From contig NZ_CP104381.1 of assembly GCF_030582395.1 (NCBI RefSeq), forward strand, positions 1,178,001 through 1,242,000: a stretch of 64,000 nt of DNA. Direction: 5' to 3'. The notes below the pieces were generated by a model. That model did not search any database, had not been told where the DNA came from, and saw nothing but the letters and a program-made list of their open reading frames with translations. This DNA comes from Ralstonia pickettii. Its GTDB lineage: Bacteria > Pseudomonadota > Gammaproteobacteria > Burkholderiales > Burkholderiaceae. The position numbers and the translations under genes are program-made. Shown here piece after piece: positions 1 through 7,487 of this stretch. Numbering within the stretch: the stretch's first letter is position 1; each line of letters starts with the position of its first letter.

Positions 1-1
1 G

Positions 2-526
2 ATGAACTCGGGCACGCTGATTACTTTTGAGGAAGATTCGAACATGGAAGCCGCCGCCATTTCCGGCATCGCCTTTGCCCGCGACGAAGCCAAGATCACC
101 GTGATCGGTGTCCCGGACAAGCCCGGCATCGCCTATCAGATCCTGGGCCCGGTTGCCGACGCCAACATCGACGTCGACATGATCATCCAGAACCAGTCGG
201 TGGAAGGGAAGACGGACTTCACCTTCACCGTGCCGCGAGGCGAATACCAGCGCGCCCTGGCGATCCTGAACGATAGCGTGAAGGCGCATATCGGCGCGGC
301 CAGCGTGTCGGGCGATCCGAAGGTGTCGAAGGTGTCGGTGGTGGGCGTGGGCATGCGCTCGCACGTAGGCATCGCCAGCAAGATGTTCCGCACGTTGTCG
401 GAAGAGGGGATCAACATCCAGATGATCTCCACCTCGGAAATCAAGATCTCGGTGCTGATCGATGAGAAGTACATGGAGCTGGCCGTGCGCGCACTCCACA
501 AGGCGTTCGAGCTGGACCAGGCGTAA
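2..526 (+). CDS. lysC: Aspartate kinase, C-terminal part (cut by window edge)
   Basis: This is the C-terminal regulatory half of aspartate kinase, which phosphorylates aspartate as the first step to lysine, threonine and methionine. The visible 174 residues hold two ACT domains: one opening with ITVIGVPDKPGIAYQILGPV (about residues 32-51) and a second with VSVVGVGMRSHVGIASKMF and the effector-loop motif INIQMISTSEIKISVL. These bind lysine and threonine for feedback control. The catalytic kinase domain lies off the left edge, so the gene start is not visible. The frame is open to the edge and ends in TAA. The gene is core chromosome, just left of the tRNA-Ser used as island attachment site. 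Confidence 0.95.
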   Translation: MNSGTLITFEEDSNMEAAAISGIAFARDEAKITVIGVPDKPGIAYQILGPVADANIDVDMIIQNQSVEGKTDFTFTVPRGEYQRALAILNDSVKAHIGAASVSGDPKVSKVSVVGVGMRSHVGIASKMFRTLSEEGINIQMISTSEIKISVLIDEKYMELAVRALHKAFELDQA

Positions 527-601
527 TCGGCTGATCGGCCGGATGGCCGGGGTGGCGACCCCGAGAGCCCCAGATTCTCGCCGCGTGTCATGCAGTTGTC
601 G

Positions 602-630
602 TTGACCGGGTGGGGTGAAGTGGCTAGAAT
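602..630 (+). promoter_or_regulatory. Sigma-70 promoter of tRNA-Ser
   Basis: TTGACC at 602-607 and TAGAAT at 625-630 are separated by 17 bases and lie about 40 bases upstream of the tRNA. The spacing and both hexamers are close to consensus. Confidence 0.7.
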
Positions 631-672
631 ACGCGCTTCGTTGCACGGGCTCCTTCGTGCGACGCGAGTTTG

Positions 673-766
673 GGAGACGTGGCCGAGAGGTCGAAGGCAC
701 TCCCCTGCTAAGGGAGCATCCGGGCCAAAACCTGGATCGAGGGTTCGAATCCCTCCGTCTCCGCCA
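673..766 (+). tRNA. tRNA-Ser (anticodon GCT)
   Basis: The acceptor stem GGAGACG pairs with CGTCTCC and encoded CCA ends the gene at 766. The anticodon stem CTCCC/GGGAG encloses loop CTGCTAA, giving anticodon GCT for AGC/AGU serine codons. A long variable arm, typical of class II tRNAs, is present, and the T loop GGTTCGAAT is intact. The last 14 bases plus one more form the left attachment core (753-767) of the island, so integration preserved the functional tRNA. Confidence 0.97.
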
Positions 767-767
767 G
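753..767 (+). repeat. attL core (direct repeat copy 1)
   Basis: CTCCGTCTCCGCCAG covers the tRNA-Ser 3' end plus one base. It is identical to 38881-38895. The flanking bases differ (c/a on the left, a/t on the right), so the identity is exactly 15 bp. Confidence 0.85.
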
Positions 768-777
768 AAATGGCGGG

Positions 778-817
778 AAAACCCCGTAGAGTCGCGGCTC
801 TACGGGGTTTTGTTTTT
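778..817 (+). terminator. Rho-independent terminator after tRNA-Ser
   Basis: AAAACCCCGTAGAG and CTCTACGGGGTTTT form a perfect stem around loop TCGCGG, followed by a T-rich run. It lies inside the island, so it was brought in or duplicated on integration and now terminates the tRNA transcript. Confidence 0.85.
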
Positions 818-820
818 TCC

Positions 821-844
821 GACTATCAAATCGGCTATCAAAGC
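821..844 (+). repeat. Candidate integrase arm sites, left end (two 12-bp tandem repeats)
   Basis: GACTATCAAATC (821-832) is followed directly by GGCTATCAAAGC (833-844). The first is identical to a 12-mer at 38752-38763, itself the second of a tandem pair at the other island end. Period-12 pairs on both sides of an att core are typical arm-type integrase binding sites. Confidence 0.6.
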
Positions 845-1319
845 ATATCTTCCTTGCGGGGCGCCCTCGGGGACGTTTTGAGCGCACTTCCCGTCTCTAC
901 CCGCTAACCCCATCCTTTTCTTTCAAGCGGCTCGTGGGCAGTTTCTGCCCCTCCTAGCAGCTTTCCGGCAGGGCATGCGGCCGCCCCTCTGTGGGGCAGT
1001 CCGGCCGTCAATCAAATTTGCACCAAAACAGTGAATTTCAAGTTGCCCGATCCCCTCGGGTGCTGGTTTCTCGGACCGATTTCATGTTAATCTGGGCACA
1101 AATATGCTATTTGCATGTGTTTTAATGGCTTATTTTGCCTAAGTGTGCGAGATTTTTAGGTGATTCTATCGTCATCCTTACTGGCGTGACCTGACCGTCC
1201 TCCCGCAGCTTCCTGTGGCGTTCGCCGCGTCTTCTTCCCGATTTTCCCCCAGGCTTGCCGTTCGCCGATCCGAACTCCTTCGGAGGCACAAACTCGCCTG
1301 GCCTTTTTGGAGCGTTGTC
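845..1319. other. Intergenic, no gene recognised
   Basis: About 475 bases follow the arm repeats before the first island gene. Open frames here are short and match no family I recognise. No clear promoter or structured RNA stands out. Confidence 0.5.
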
Positions 1320-1625
1320 ATGAGTGAGTCTGCCGCTGTCCCGTCGTCTGTGCCGCTGTTTGCCCTCGGGCACGTCGTCGCCACGCCCGGCGCCCTAGAT
1401 TTGCTCGACCGCACCGGCATCAATGCATCCGCATTGCTGCATCGCCATCGACAGGGTGATTGGGGCACGGTCTGTGCAGAAGATGCGCAATCCAATATCG
1501 AAGCAGTTCTAGTGCGCGCCCGCATTTTCTCCGCATACGAGCTGGGGTCTCGGTGCGAACGGTTGTGGATTATTACTGAAGCTGATCGGCGCGTGACAAC
1601 GCTGCTGCTGCCAACGGAGTACTGA
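1320..1625 (+). CDS. Small conserved mobile-element protein (101 aa)
   Basis: This 101-residue cytoplasmic protein of unknown function contains the segment LFALGHVVATPGALDLL near its start and ends ITEADRRVTTLLLPTEY. From memory, proteins of this pattern recur in proteobacterial integrative elements and plasmids; no biochemical role is known to me. The ATG at 1320 was chosen over an upstream in-frame start because the family begins shortly before LFALG. Its TGA overlaps the ATG of the next gene (TGATG), implying translational coupling. Confidence 0.7.
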   Translation: MSESAAVPSSVPLFALGHVVATPGALDLLDRTGINASALLHRHRQGDWGTVCAEDAQSNIEAVLVRARIFSAYELGSRCERLWIITEADRRVTTLLLPTEY

Positions 1626-2305
1626 TGGAGCGCACCGTGCAAAAACTCCATCCTGCGCTCGCCGCTGGTCAGCGCTTGACCCTGAGCGGCAGCAGTACCC
1701 CAGCGTTTTCGTTTCAGGGCTCCTGGGACGGTGGCTGCGCCCTGCACGCCGCTGCAATGGCTTTGGCGATGCTGGGGCTTCTGACGCGCCCCTTGTATAT
1801 GTCGCAATCTCGGAACTGGGCGGAGGCCATGTTCTGGAAGCGGGCCCAGCCTTACTACCTCGACGGCATTACTTTGGATGAACTGGCGATCGTAATCTGG
1901 GAGTTGAATTGGGGCCTGCGGCCGGTGCTCTTCGAGGGGGCGCATACCCAAGTCTTCCAGTTCTGCGAGCAGGAAATCTTGCGCGGCTGGCCGGTGGTCG
2001 TGAGTTGGCGGGAATTGCGTCGTTCGCAACTGCACGCGGTGCTCGTGGTCGGCATCGAAGGGCAGCAGAGCGGAAGGGCATTCACGCCCCCCACGCTGCT
2101 GGCGCTAGATTCCGCCGCCGCCGAACCGTCGCTGGCGACATACAATGCTCGCCTGACCTACAGGGCACCAGGCAAGGGAACCGGCAAGCGTAGCGCACAC
2201 GCACAGTATGTGGCGGCGCATGGGCGGCACACCATCGAACTCGTGGGGGCGCTGTCATTCCGCCCCACCGCAACGGCCCTGACCCGAGCCAAGAAGCCGC
2301 CGTAG
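1625..2305 (+). CDS. Papain/C39-like cysteine peptidase candidate
   Basis: The 226-aa protein has a possible papain-like catalytic arrangement: DGGCALHAAAMAL with Cys38, SQLHAVLVVGIEG with His137, and LLALDSAA with Asp162. The order Cys, about 100 residues, His, about 25 residues, Asp fits C39-like or BtrH-like folds. No signal peptide or membrane segment is seen, so it is probably cytosolic. It overlaps the upstream 101-aa gene by one base, so the two are probably made together. Catalysis is inferred from the motif pattern only. A substrate is not apparent: there is no ABC exporter or double-glycine leader peptide nearby. Confidence 0.55.
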   Translation: MERTVQKLHPALAAGQRLTLSGSSTPAFSFQGSWDGGCALHAAAMALAMLGLLTRPLYMSQSRNWAEAMFWKRAQPYYLDGITLDELAIVIWELNWGLRPVLFEGAHTQVFQFCEQEILRGWPVVVSWRELRRSQLHAVLVVGIEGQQSGRAFTPPTLLALDSAAAEPSLATYNARLTYRAPGKGTGKRSAHAQYVAAHGRHTIELVGALSFRPTATALTRAKKPP

Positions 2306-2632
2306 CTACCCCCGCGTTTTGCGCTCGCTCACTGGCACGTGGATATTTGAGCGGCGCTCTCCCGTGGGTTTAAGGGCAATTGTCAGCGGCTCGAACAACC
2401 GCGACAACGTGATGCCCATGCAATAGCACAGGTTAGCCAGCGTCTCGACCGACGGATTGGCAACGCCGCGCTCGATCGCGCTGACGTAGGAACGGTCAAT
2501 CAGGGCTTCGTGAGCGAGCTGTTCCTGCGTGAACTCCGCCTCAACACGACACACCTTCACCCGCTTGCCAATGGCGGTGGAAATGGGATTGCGCTTGTCT
2601 TTGGCGGCTCTGGGTTTCATGCCGCAAAGCAT
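2306..2632 (-). CDS. XRE-family helix-turn-helix regulator
   Basis: This 108-aa DNA-binding protein has a Cro/CI-type HTH over about residues 22-82: IGKRVKVCRVEAEFTQEQLA, then IDRSYVSAIERG and NPSVETLANLCYCMGITLSRLF. It is transcribed away from the FtsZ-like gene and converges on the peptidase gene with no gap. The start could be the ATG at 2632 or the one at 2620; neither has a strong ribosome site. Its position suggests it controls the divergent FtsZ-like/lipoprotein pair and its own gene. A small palindrome, TGTATACA (2660-2667), lies in the shared upstream region. Confidence 0.85.
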   Translation of the reverse strand: MLCGMKPRAAKDKRNPISTAIGKRVKVCRVEAEFTQEQLAHEALIDRSYVSAIERGVANPSVETLANLCYCMGITLSRLFEPLTIALKPTGERRSNIHVPVSERKTRG

Positions 2633-2659
2633 GCCTTTCTGACGACTAATTCACCACTT

Positions 2660-2667
2660 TGTATACA
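2660..2667. promoter_or_regulatory. Possible operator palindrome between divergent genes
   Basis: TGTATACA is a perfect 8-bp palindrome between the XRE gene and the FtsZ-like gene. It is short enough to occur by chance. Confidence 0.25.
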
Positions 2668-2737
2668 CGTCACAATGACTTGTTTACGCTACACTGCATC
2701 CCGCCACTCTGCGGCGGGGGCGCGGGGAGGAAACACC

Positions 2738-3616
2738 ATGAAGAACCACGAACTCTGCAAAATCGATGTCGCGAACCGGGTTAGTTTGCTGCCTTTGGCC
2801 GGCACCGGAACGCTGGAGCAAGTTGCTGGCCGCACCGCTGTATGCGTGGTCGGTGTGGGGGCTACTGGAATTCGATTGCTGCATGTCTTCCGCGCACATG
2901 AAGCCAAAGAGAGCGAAACGTTCCTTGCAATCGGAGCAACAGCGGAGAACGCGTCCTCCGACCCCGACGCTCGGGAGTTTGGTGGCGCTGCGCTTGTGGT
3001 CATGCTTGCCAACACAAACGATGCGGGGGTGCTGCGGGATATGGAAGCCATGGGCCGTCGCGCGTCGTCGGCGGGGGCACTGGTATTCGCGGTGCTCGCG
3101 CAGCCGGCAGCATCGGGGGCGATGGCAAGGAATGCAGCATCGGCTATGGCCGGCTACGTGGATGGTGTCATTTTCGTACCGGCGGCACCTCATGCGTCCC
3201 TTCTTCGGCACGTCTTGGATGCGTATACCGCGGTGTGTACGCAAGGGGATGCCAGCCATCCCTGCCGAGCCCCTATCGGAACGGATTTTCTCGACTTGAG
3301 CGCCTCATTCACCGGAACAGGTCAAGCATCTGTTGGTGTCGGGCAAGCAACGGGCGCCGCTCGCTCGGATCGGGCTAGCCGAGCCGTGGACCAAGCCATC
3401 GCGAGCATCGGCACTGCGCAGCTCGCGGCCGCCGCCGGCGTGCTGATCCTGCTGATCGGTGGTCGCTCACTACGGCTGCACGAAATCGCCGACACGACAT
3501 ACGCGGTTCACGCGGTCACCGCTCGCGGCGCGGCTCAAGTGCTCGCGGTGCAGAACGACGAGCGGTTGGGCGATGCACTGCGCGTCACCGTCATCGCCGC
3601 CGAGCCAAGCAACTAA
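2738..3616 (+). CDS. Divergent FtsZ/tubulin-like protein
   Basis: The 292-aa protein follows the FtsZ plan end to end. VCVVGVGATGIRLL (35-48) matches the nucleotide-binding first strand. ALVVMLANTNDAG (85-97) occupies the place of the tubulin signature loop. AGALVFAVLAQP (112-123) and VDGVIFVPAAP (141-151) match the following strands. GTDFLDL (181-187) matches the T7 loop, and the tail GVLILLIGGRSLRLHEI ... ERLGDALRVTVIAA matches the FtsZ C-terminal domain. The glycine-rich GGGTGTG signature is absent, so nucleotide binding may be lost, yet both T7 aspartates (D183, D186) remain. No C-terminal FtsA/ZipA-binding tail is present. GAGGAAA sits before ATG 2738. The lipoprotein gene follows by 64 bases. 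Confidence 0.7.
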   Translation: MKNHELCKIDVANRVSLLPLAGTGTLEQVAGRTAVCVVGVGATGIRLLHVFRAHEAKESETFLAIGATAENASSDPDAREFGGAALVVMLANTNDAGVLRDMEAMGRRASSAGALVFAVLAQPAASGAMARNAASAMAGYVDGVIFVPAAPHASLLRHVLDAYTAVCTQGDASHPCRAPIGTDFLDLSASFTGTGQASVGVGQATGAARSDRASRAVDQAIASIGTAQLAAAAGVLILLIGGRSLRLHEIADTTYAVHAVTARGAAQVLAVQNDERLGDALRVTVIAAEPSN

Positions 3617-3680
3617 TACCACCCAACAAACCACCCTGGGGCAACGTCCGTCCCTACGATCAAACGAGGAAACAGCCACC

Positions 3681-4394
3681 ATGCAATGCTTCCAATACTC
3701 CGCAATTCGTCGTGTCAGTAACCCGCTCGTTCTAGCGCTGCTCACTGCGCTGGCTGCGTGCTCGCCGCATTCATCGCAGCAGGAAACTAAGGCCGCCTCA
3801 GCCCCCGCGACAGCGAGCGTACCCGCTGCTGAACCCGTGCCCGCATCTAGCGCATCCGTGCGAAAGGAATCCCCAGAAGCGGGGGAGGACCGTCAGGACC
3901 CAGAAAAGTCCGCTCAAGCCGAAAAGCCCGAAGCTGGGCAAGGCCGTGGCCCGCGCGTCAAGGGCGTCCGCATCGGCGACTCGATGACGCAAGCGCGTAG
4001 CGCAGTCGCCGTGCTCGTGAACGAGCTCCCGCCAAATGAGCACTGCAAGATCACGGATGACATCATGAGCTATGAGGGGGACAGTGCTTTCGGTATCCGT
4101 TGCGGCACGTTAGACCAGGCGTGGTTCATTTTCAAAAGTGGTCGACTGCTCCGTTTCCAGTTCAGTCCGTATCTTGTCTCTAAAGTCTTCGGCTCGATGC
4201 CCTTCAAGGAGTTCGCGCAGACGTTCATTGATGCGTATCACATCCCTCGACTGGACCCGATGGCTAACATGGGCGGTCAGTACCTCGGATACAAGGATGA
4301 CGCGCAGGGCTGGCTAGTCGCCGTCTATCCGAACAACTCTTTCGCTGTGGAGACGGCGCAGACGGGCGCGCAACGGGCAAAAAGCTTCAACTGA
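3681..4394 (+). CDS. Lipoprotein with acidic, Ala/Pro/Glu-rich linker
   Basis: This 237-aa predicted lipoprotein has hydrophobic signal LVLALLTALAAC with lipobox Cys27. A low-complexity linker rich in Ala, Pro, Ser, Glu and Lys spans about residues 28-93. A folded domain of about 140 residues follows, starting VKGVRIGDSMTQARSAV and containing two cysteines (EHCKI, GIRCGT). The domain family is not one I recognise. The opening resembles small periplasmic domains that start with a Gly-x-x-hydroxyl turn. It lies 64 bases after the FtsZ-like gene in the same direction, with its own GAGGAAA-type site, so the two are probably co-expressed. Outer-membrane or periplasmic location is inferred from the lipobox. 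Confidence 0.65.
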   Translation: MQCFQYSAIRRVSNPLVLALLTALAACSPHSSQQETKAASAPATASVPAAEPVPASSASVRKESPEAGEDRQDPEKSAQAEKPEAGQGRGPRVKGVRIGDSMTQARSAVAVLVNELPPNEHCKITDDIMSYEGDSAFGIRCGTLDQAWFIFKSGRLLRFQFSPYLVSKVFGSMPFKEFAQTFIDAYHIPRLDPMANMGGQYLGYKDDAQGWLVAVYPNNSFAVETAQTGAQRAKSFN

Positions 4395-4454
4395 TTGAGG
4401 TTCCCATTTACGGACGCGGCCGGCACGGAAGATGCCGGCCGATCTTATCCGCTG

Positions 4455-4852
4455 TCAGAGAGGCAACGACAGGGGCGGCTTGTACCTGCCACCATTTATT
4501 CCCTCGAAGTCGTACTCATACAGCGTAGCGTTGCCGAGCCCGGTCTGTCGGTGCCCCAAGAAGAATGTAAGCGCGTTCGGGGCCGCGATAAAAAGATGCC
4601 GTGACAGCTTATTCCCGACGTGACTTCGCTTGATCTGCAGGGCTGGCGCTTTTGCCAGATCGAACGCGTGCTAACCACAAACGACGGAACGTGCACTGGC
4701 ACCACAATTCGGGCGGGCAACCAACAACGAGTTAATCTGCGGTAGCGAAGACGCGCGGTGTGCCTTGAATGCGGGAACGACATCGTGTGCGAGGCATACA
4801 GCGATGGCTATATCGCCCTCGGACTCGATCAACGTCTCCCTGTTAGCGCCGA
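4455..4852 (-). pseudogene. SAVED-domain protein, C-terminal remnant (CBASS effector type)
   Basis: Reading the minus strand from 4852 down gives a SAVED-like tail: ETLIESEGDIAIAVCLAHDV, then ARPNCGASARSVVCG, an in-frame TAG at 4671-4673, then HAFDLAKAPALQIKRSHVGN, HLFIAAPNALTFFLG, TLYEYDFEG, and TGA at 4455-4457. The AAPNA..FFLG and LYEYDFEG blocks resemble SAVED domains, which bind cyclic nucleotides in CBASS and related antiphage effectors. The 5' part is removed exactly where an IS21-family end begins (4853). The amber codon probably replaced CAG or CGG. No CD-NTase, Cap2 or Cap3 gene is visible nearby, so only this fragment remains. It is a dead gene. Confidence 0.7.
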
Positions 4853-4892
4853 TGTAAAACTGACCCACCCGCCGAAGTAAACCTGACCCACC
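4853..4892 (+). repeat. IS21-family left terminal repeats
   Basis: TGTAAAACTGACCCACC (4853-4869) and GTAAACCTGACCCACC (4877-4892) are two copies of a terminal repeat, as usual at IS21-family ends. They lie 29 bases upstream of the istA start and mark the point where the SAVED gene was cut. Confidence 0.7.
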
Positions 4893-4920
4893 TGAGAGAG
4901 GATGGCGGCTTTTGCCGCCG

Positions 4921-5457
4921 ATGCTGACTCAGGAGCAAGCAGTGGAAATCAAGGTATTGGCAAGACGGGGGACGGCGGTACGGGAGATAGCGTGGCAAAC
5001 GGGCCTATCGCGCAACACGGTGCGGCGCTATCTGCGCGATGCGCAGGCCGGCCGTTACAAGCAGCGCGAGCCACGCCCGACGAAGCTCGACCCATTCAAG
5101 GGCTATCTGCTCGAACGTGTGGCGGCCGCGCGGCCGCACTGGATTCCGGCGACGGTGCTACTGCGGGAACTGCAGGAGGCCGGCTACGAAGGCGGCGTCA
5201 GCCAGCTCAAGGCATTCCTGGCACCGCATAAGCGTGTGGCAGCCGAGCCGGTGGTGCGCTTCGAGACCCCTCCGGGCAAGCAGATGCAGGCCGACTTCAC
5301 CGTCATCCGCCGTGGTCGCGCACCACTGCTGGCGCTGGTGGCGACGCTGGGATACAGCCGCGCGAGTTTCGTGCGCTTCACCGCCGGCGAGGACGCCACG
5401 ACGTTGTGCGAGTGCCTGCGCGAAGCGTTCGTGTACTTCGGCCACCATCATCAGTGA
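4921..5457 (+). pseudogene. istA: IstA transposase of IS21 family, truncated
   Basis: About 178 residues of IstA are present. An N-terminal HTH (VLARRGTAVREIAWQTGLS, RNTVRRYL) is followed by the linker and the start of the DDE integrase domain (GKQMQADFTVIRRGRAPLLA, containing the first Asp). The frame stops at TGA 5455-5457 after VYFGHHHQ, where the sequence switches abruptly to an IS256-family fragment. IstA is normally about 500 aa and is followed by istB; both the remainder and istB are missing. The ATG at 4921 is preferred over TTG 4912. Confidence 0.85.
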
Positions 5458-5614
5458 GCGCAATGGCTCGAGCATCAAGACGGTCCTGTCCGAGGGCGGC
5501 CCGCTCCGCGTCGAGGTTCCGCGCGACCCTGACGGCAGCTTCGAGCCGCTACTCATTCCCAAGCACGAACGGCGCTTCAACGGCTTCGGCGACAAGATTG
5601 TCGCCATGAATGCC
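5456..5614 (+). pseudogene. IS256-family transposase fragment
   Basis: A 53-codon fragment in frame with 5456 reads SSIKTVLSEGGPLRVEVPRD, FEPLLIPKHERRFNGFGDKI, typical of the N-terminal third of IS256-family (Mutator-like) transposases. It begins right at the IstA break and loses similarity after about 5614. Both ends are missing. It shows that two different IS elements were fused by deletion. Confidence 0.75.
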
Positions 5615-6005
5615 TGCGGCGTATCCCGTCTCCCAGTTGACGGCCTTCGCGTCCGGCGCACGGCGCGACGATCCGAAGGGCGATGCGCAAGATGGCGCAG
5701 CCTATGACTGGACAGCGAAATAGAAGCGATTGCAACGTTTTCCGCGCACAAAGCCCACGCTGGGGAACGGTAGATACCGCCTCGGCCCGAGCGGCGTCTC
5801 TGCCGGGCTCCTAGAGCGGCGCCGACGTCTTGGAAACTACGACGTCCTCGGATTCTGTATATTAACGTACGTTAAAGAATGAGGCTGCCGCAGGATTCTT
5901 GCCGCAGCACGCTGCGGTAGTGGCCTTTTTTCACGTAGTTTTCAGCCGCGTGCGTCCTATAATGGGACCGGACCGTCTCCTACGTGGGCCTCCCACTCTC
6001 CGCGC
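5615..6005. other. Intergenic after IS scar; palindrome and hairpin
   Basis: No gene is recognised. A frame reading AYPVSQLTAFASGARRDDPK near 5621-5680 looks like a coding remnant but I cannot place it. Two structures stand out: the perfect 14-bp palindrome at 5862-5875 and the hairpin CCGCAG/CTGCGG at 5902-5917, which is followed by a T run near 5925. A -10-like TATAAT is at 5958-5963, 43 bases before the histidine kinase gene. Confidence 0.5.
5862..5875. promoter_or_regulatory. Perfect 14-bp palindrome, possible operator
   Basis: TTAACGTACGTTAA reads identically on both strands and lies 130 bases upstream of the histidine kinase gene, in an AT-rich patch. Operators of dimeric regulators often look like this. 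No matching copy was noticed elsewhere. Confidence 0.4.
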
Positions 6006-7487
6006 ATGCCCGAACCGTATGAGTTTTTAGAGAGCTTCCGTCACTCCTATATCGTACTTGACGATGCCCACCGCATTGTGTTCGCCAATGCGGCAGCCCG
6101 CGCCTTCCTAAAGCCGGAGCCTACAAACATGCCGCTGGCGCTCGCATGGAGCGATGCGTTGGATCGCCATCAAAGCGACAGGCTACAGACCGTGGTCGAC
6201 GAAGTAGTGGCCTCGGGCATGCCACAAAGCGCCGCCTTCTCGGGCACAGATTGGCGGGTGGAGTTGCTTCGTCTTCGGCAGGAGGGGGCTTCCTCAGAGC
6301 GTCTTCTTAGACTCAGCCCCGTCACATTGCTTACCGACGTGCCGCCAAGCATTTCTTTGCTGGAGACTGAAGCGATTCTTCTTCAGTTGGCGGTGGACGC
6401 GGCTGAAATTGGCACATTCTATTGTCCCATGCCGCTCCATGCGATCTATTGGAACCGCAAGTGCAAGGAGCATTTCTGGCTGCCAGCTGACGCCACCGTC
6501 GATTTCGACCTTTTTTATGCCCGTTTGCATCCAGACGACCGCGAACGCACTCGAGCAGCGGTAGAGGCAGCGGTCTATGATGCGCAGCTCTACGACATCG
6601 AATATCGGACGGTTTCACCCCAGGGGGAGGTACGTTGGATACGTGCGAAGGGGAAGACGCGCTACAGTGCGGGCGGGGAACCGCTGCAATTCGATGGCAT
6701 CACCATCGATATTTCTCATCAAAAAAGCGTCGAACGAGAACGCGACCAACTCCTGGAAGAGGAGCGCGCCCGGCGAGAACTTGCCCAGTCCGAGAGTTCG
6801 CTCAAAGATATGCTGATTGCCACGGTCTCGCATGAACTTCGCACACCCTTGAATGCCACTAAAGCCTGGGTCGAGGTTCTAAAAAGCAGGGTAGGGGATC
6901 CGGCGGGGGTAAAAAAATGTATCGAGATGCTGGAGCGGGGGATCGAAGCACAAACGCGCCTAGTGAATGACCTCCTCGATATAAACCGCGTCACGAGCGA
7001 CAAACTTTTTGTGGAAAGGGCGCCTCTGCAGATCGAGCTGCTGGTCGATGCGGAGGTGCAAAGTTGGCGGCCTATGGCCGAGAGCAGGCAAGTCGAACTG
7101 CGTTTCTGTCCAGCCGATGGGGGGTGGATTTCAGGGGACGCGGATCGCATTCGTCAAGTTCTCGCCAATCTGCTCAGCAATGCTTTGCGATTCACCCCTC
7201 CTGGCGGGCATGTTGAAGTTCGTCTAGAACGTGAGGCCGAGAACATTCGGGTTGTCGTTGCAGACAACGGGAAAGGCATTCCGCATGAGTCATTGGAAGC
7301 GATTTTTCTCCCTTTTGCGCAGTTGAATGCATCTCGTGGCACTGAGCATGGGGGGCTTGGGCTCGGTCTCGCGATTGCTCGCAAACTCGCCCTCCTGCAC
7401 GGAGGCACATTAACTGCGGAAAGTGCGGGCGAAGGACACGGCGCCATTTTCATTCTGACGTTCCCCTTATGCTTCGTTAAGCAATAG
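6006..7487 (+). CDS. PAS-domain sensor histidine kinase
   Basis: The 493-aa kinase has no membrane segment. PAS-like domains cover about residues 5-110 and 125-240; the second contains the PAC-type HPDDRERTRAAVEAAV ... GEVRWIRAKG. A short coiled coil follows (240-265), then HisKA with SHELRTPLNA (phospho-acceptor His276), and HATPase_c with NLLSNALRF (N box), DNGKGIP (G1) and GGLGLGLAIA (G2). It is therefore a soluble kinase sensing an intracellular cue. It faces the three-gene kinase/CheB/CheR group convergently, 98 bases away. A TATAAT at 5958 may be its -10 element. No dedicated response regulator is adjacent. Confidence 0.9.
   Translation: MPEPYEFLESFRHSYIVLDDAHRIVFANAAARAFLKPEPTNMPLALAWSDALDRHQSDRLQTVVDEVVASGMPQSAAFSGTDWRVELLRLRQEGASSERLLRLSPVTLLTDVPPSISLLETEAILLQLAVDAAEIGTFYCPMPLHAIYWNRKCKEHFWLPADATVDFDLFYARLHPDDRERTRAAVEAAVYDAQLYDIEYRTVSPQGEVRWIRAKGKTRYSAGGEPLQFDGITIDISHQKSVERERDQLLEEERARRELAQSESSLKDMLIATVSHELRTPLNATKAWVEVLKSRVGDPAGVKKCIEMLERGIEAQTRLVNDLLDINRVTSDKLFVERAPLQIELLVDAEVQSWRPMAESRQVELRFCPADGGWISGDADRIRQVLANLLSNALRFTPPGGHVEVRLEREAENIRVVVADNGKGIPHESLEAIFLPFAQLNASRGTEHGGLGLGLAIARKLALLHGGTLTAESAGEGHGAIFILTFPLCFVKQ

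Noticed and set aside
1178..2035. 285-aa minus-strand frame opposite the cassette genes
   Set aside because: It overlaps the 101-aa gene and the peptidase gene on the other strand and has no family features; a GC-rich shadow.
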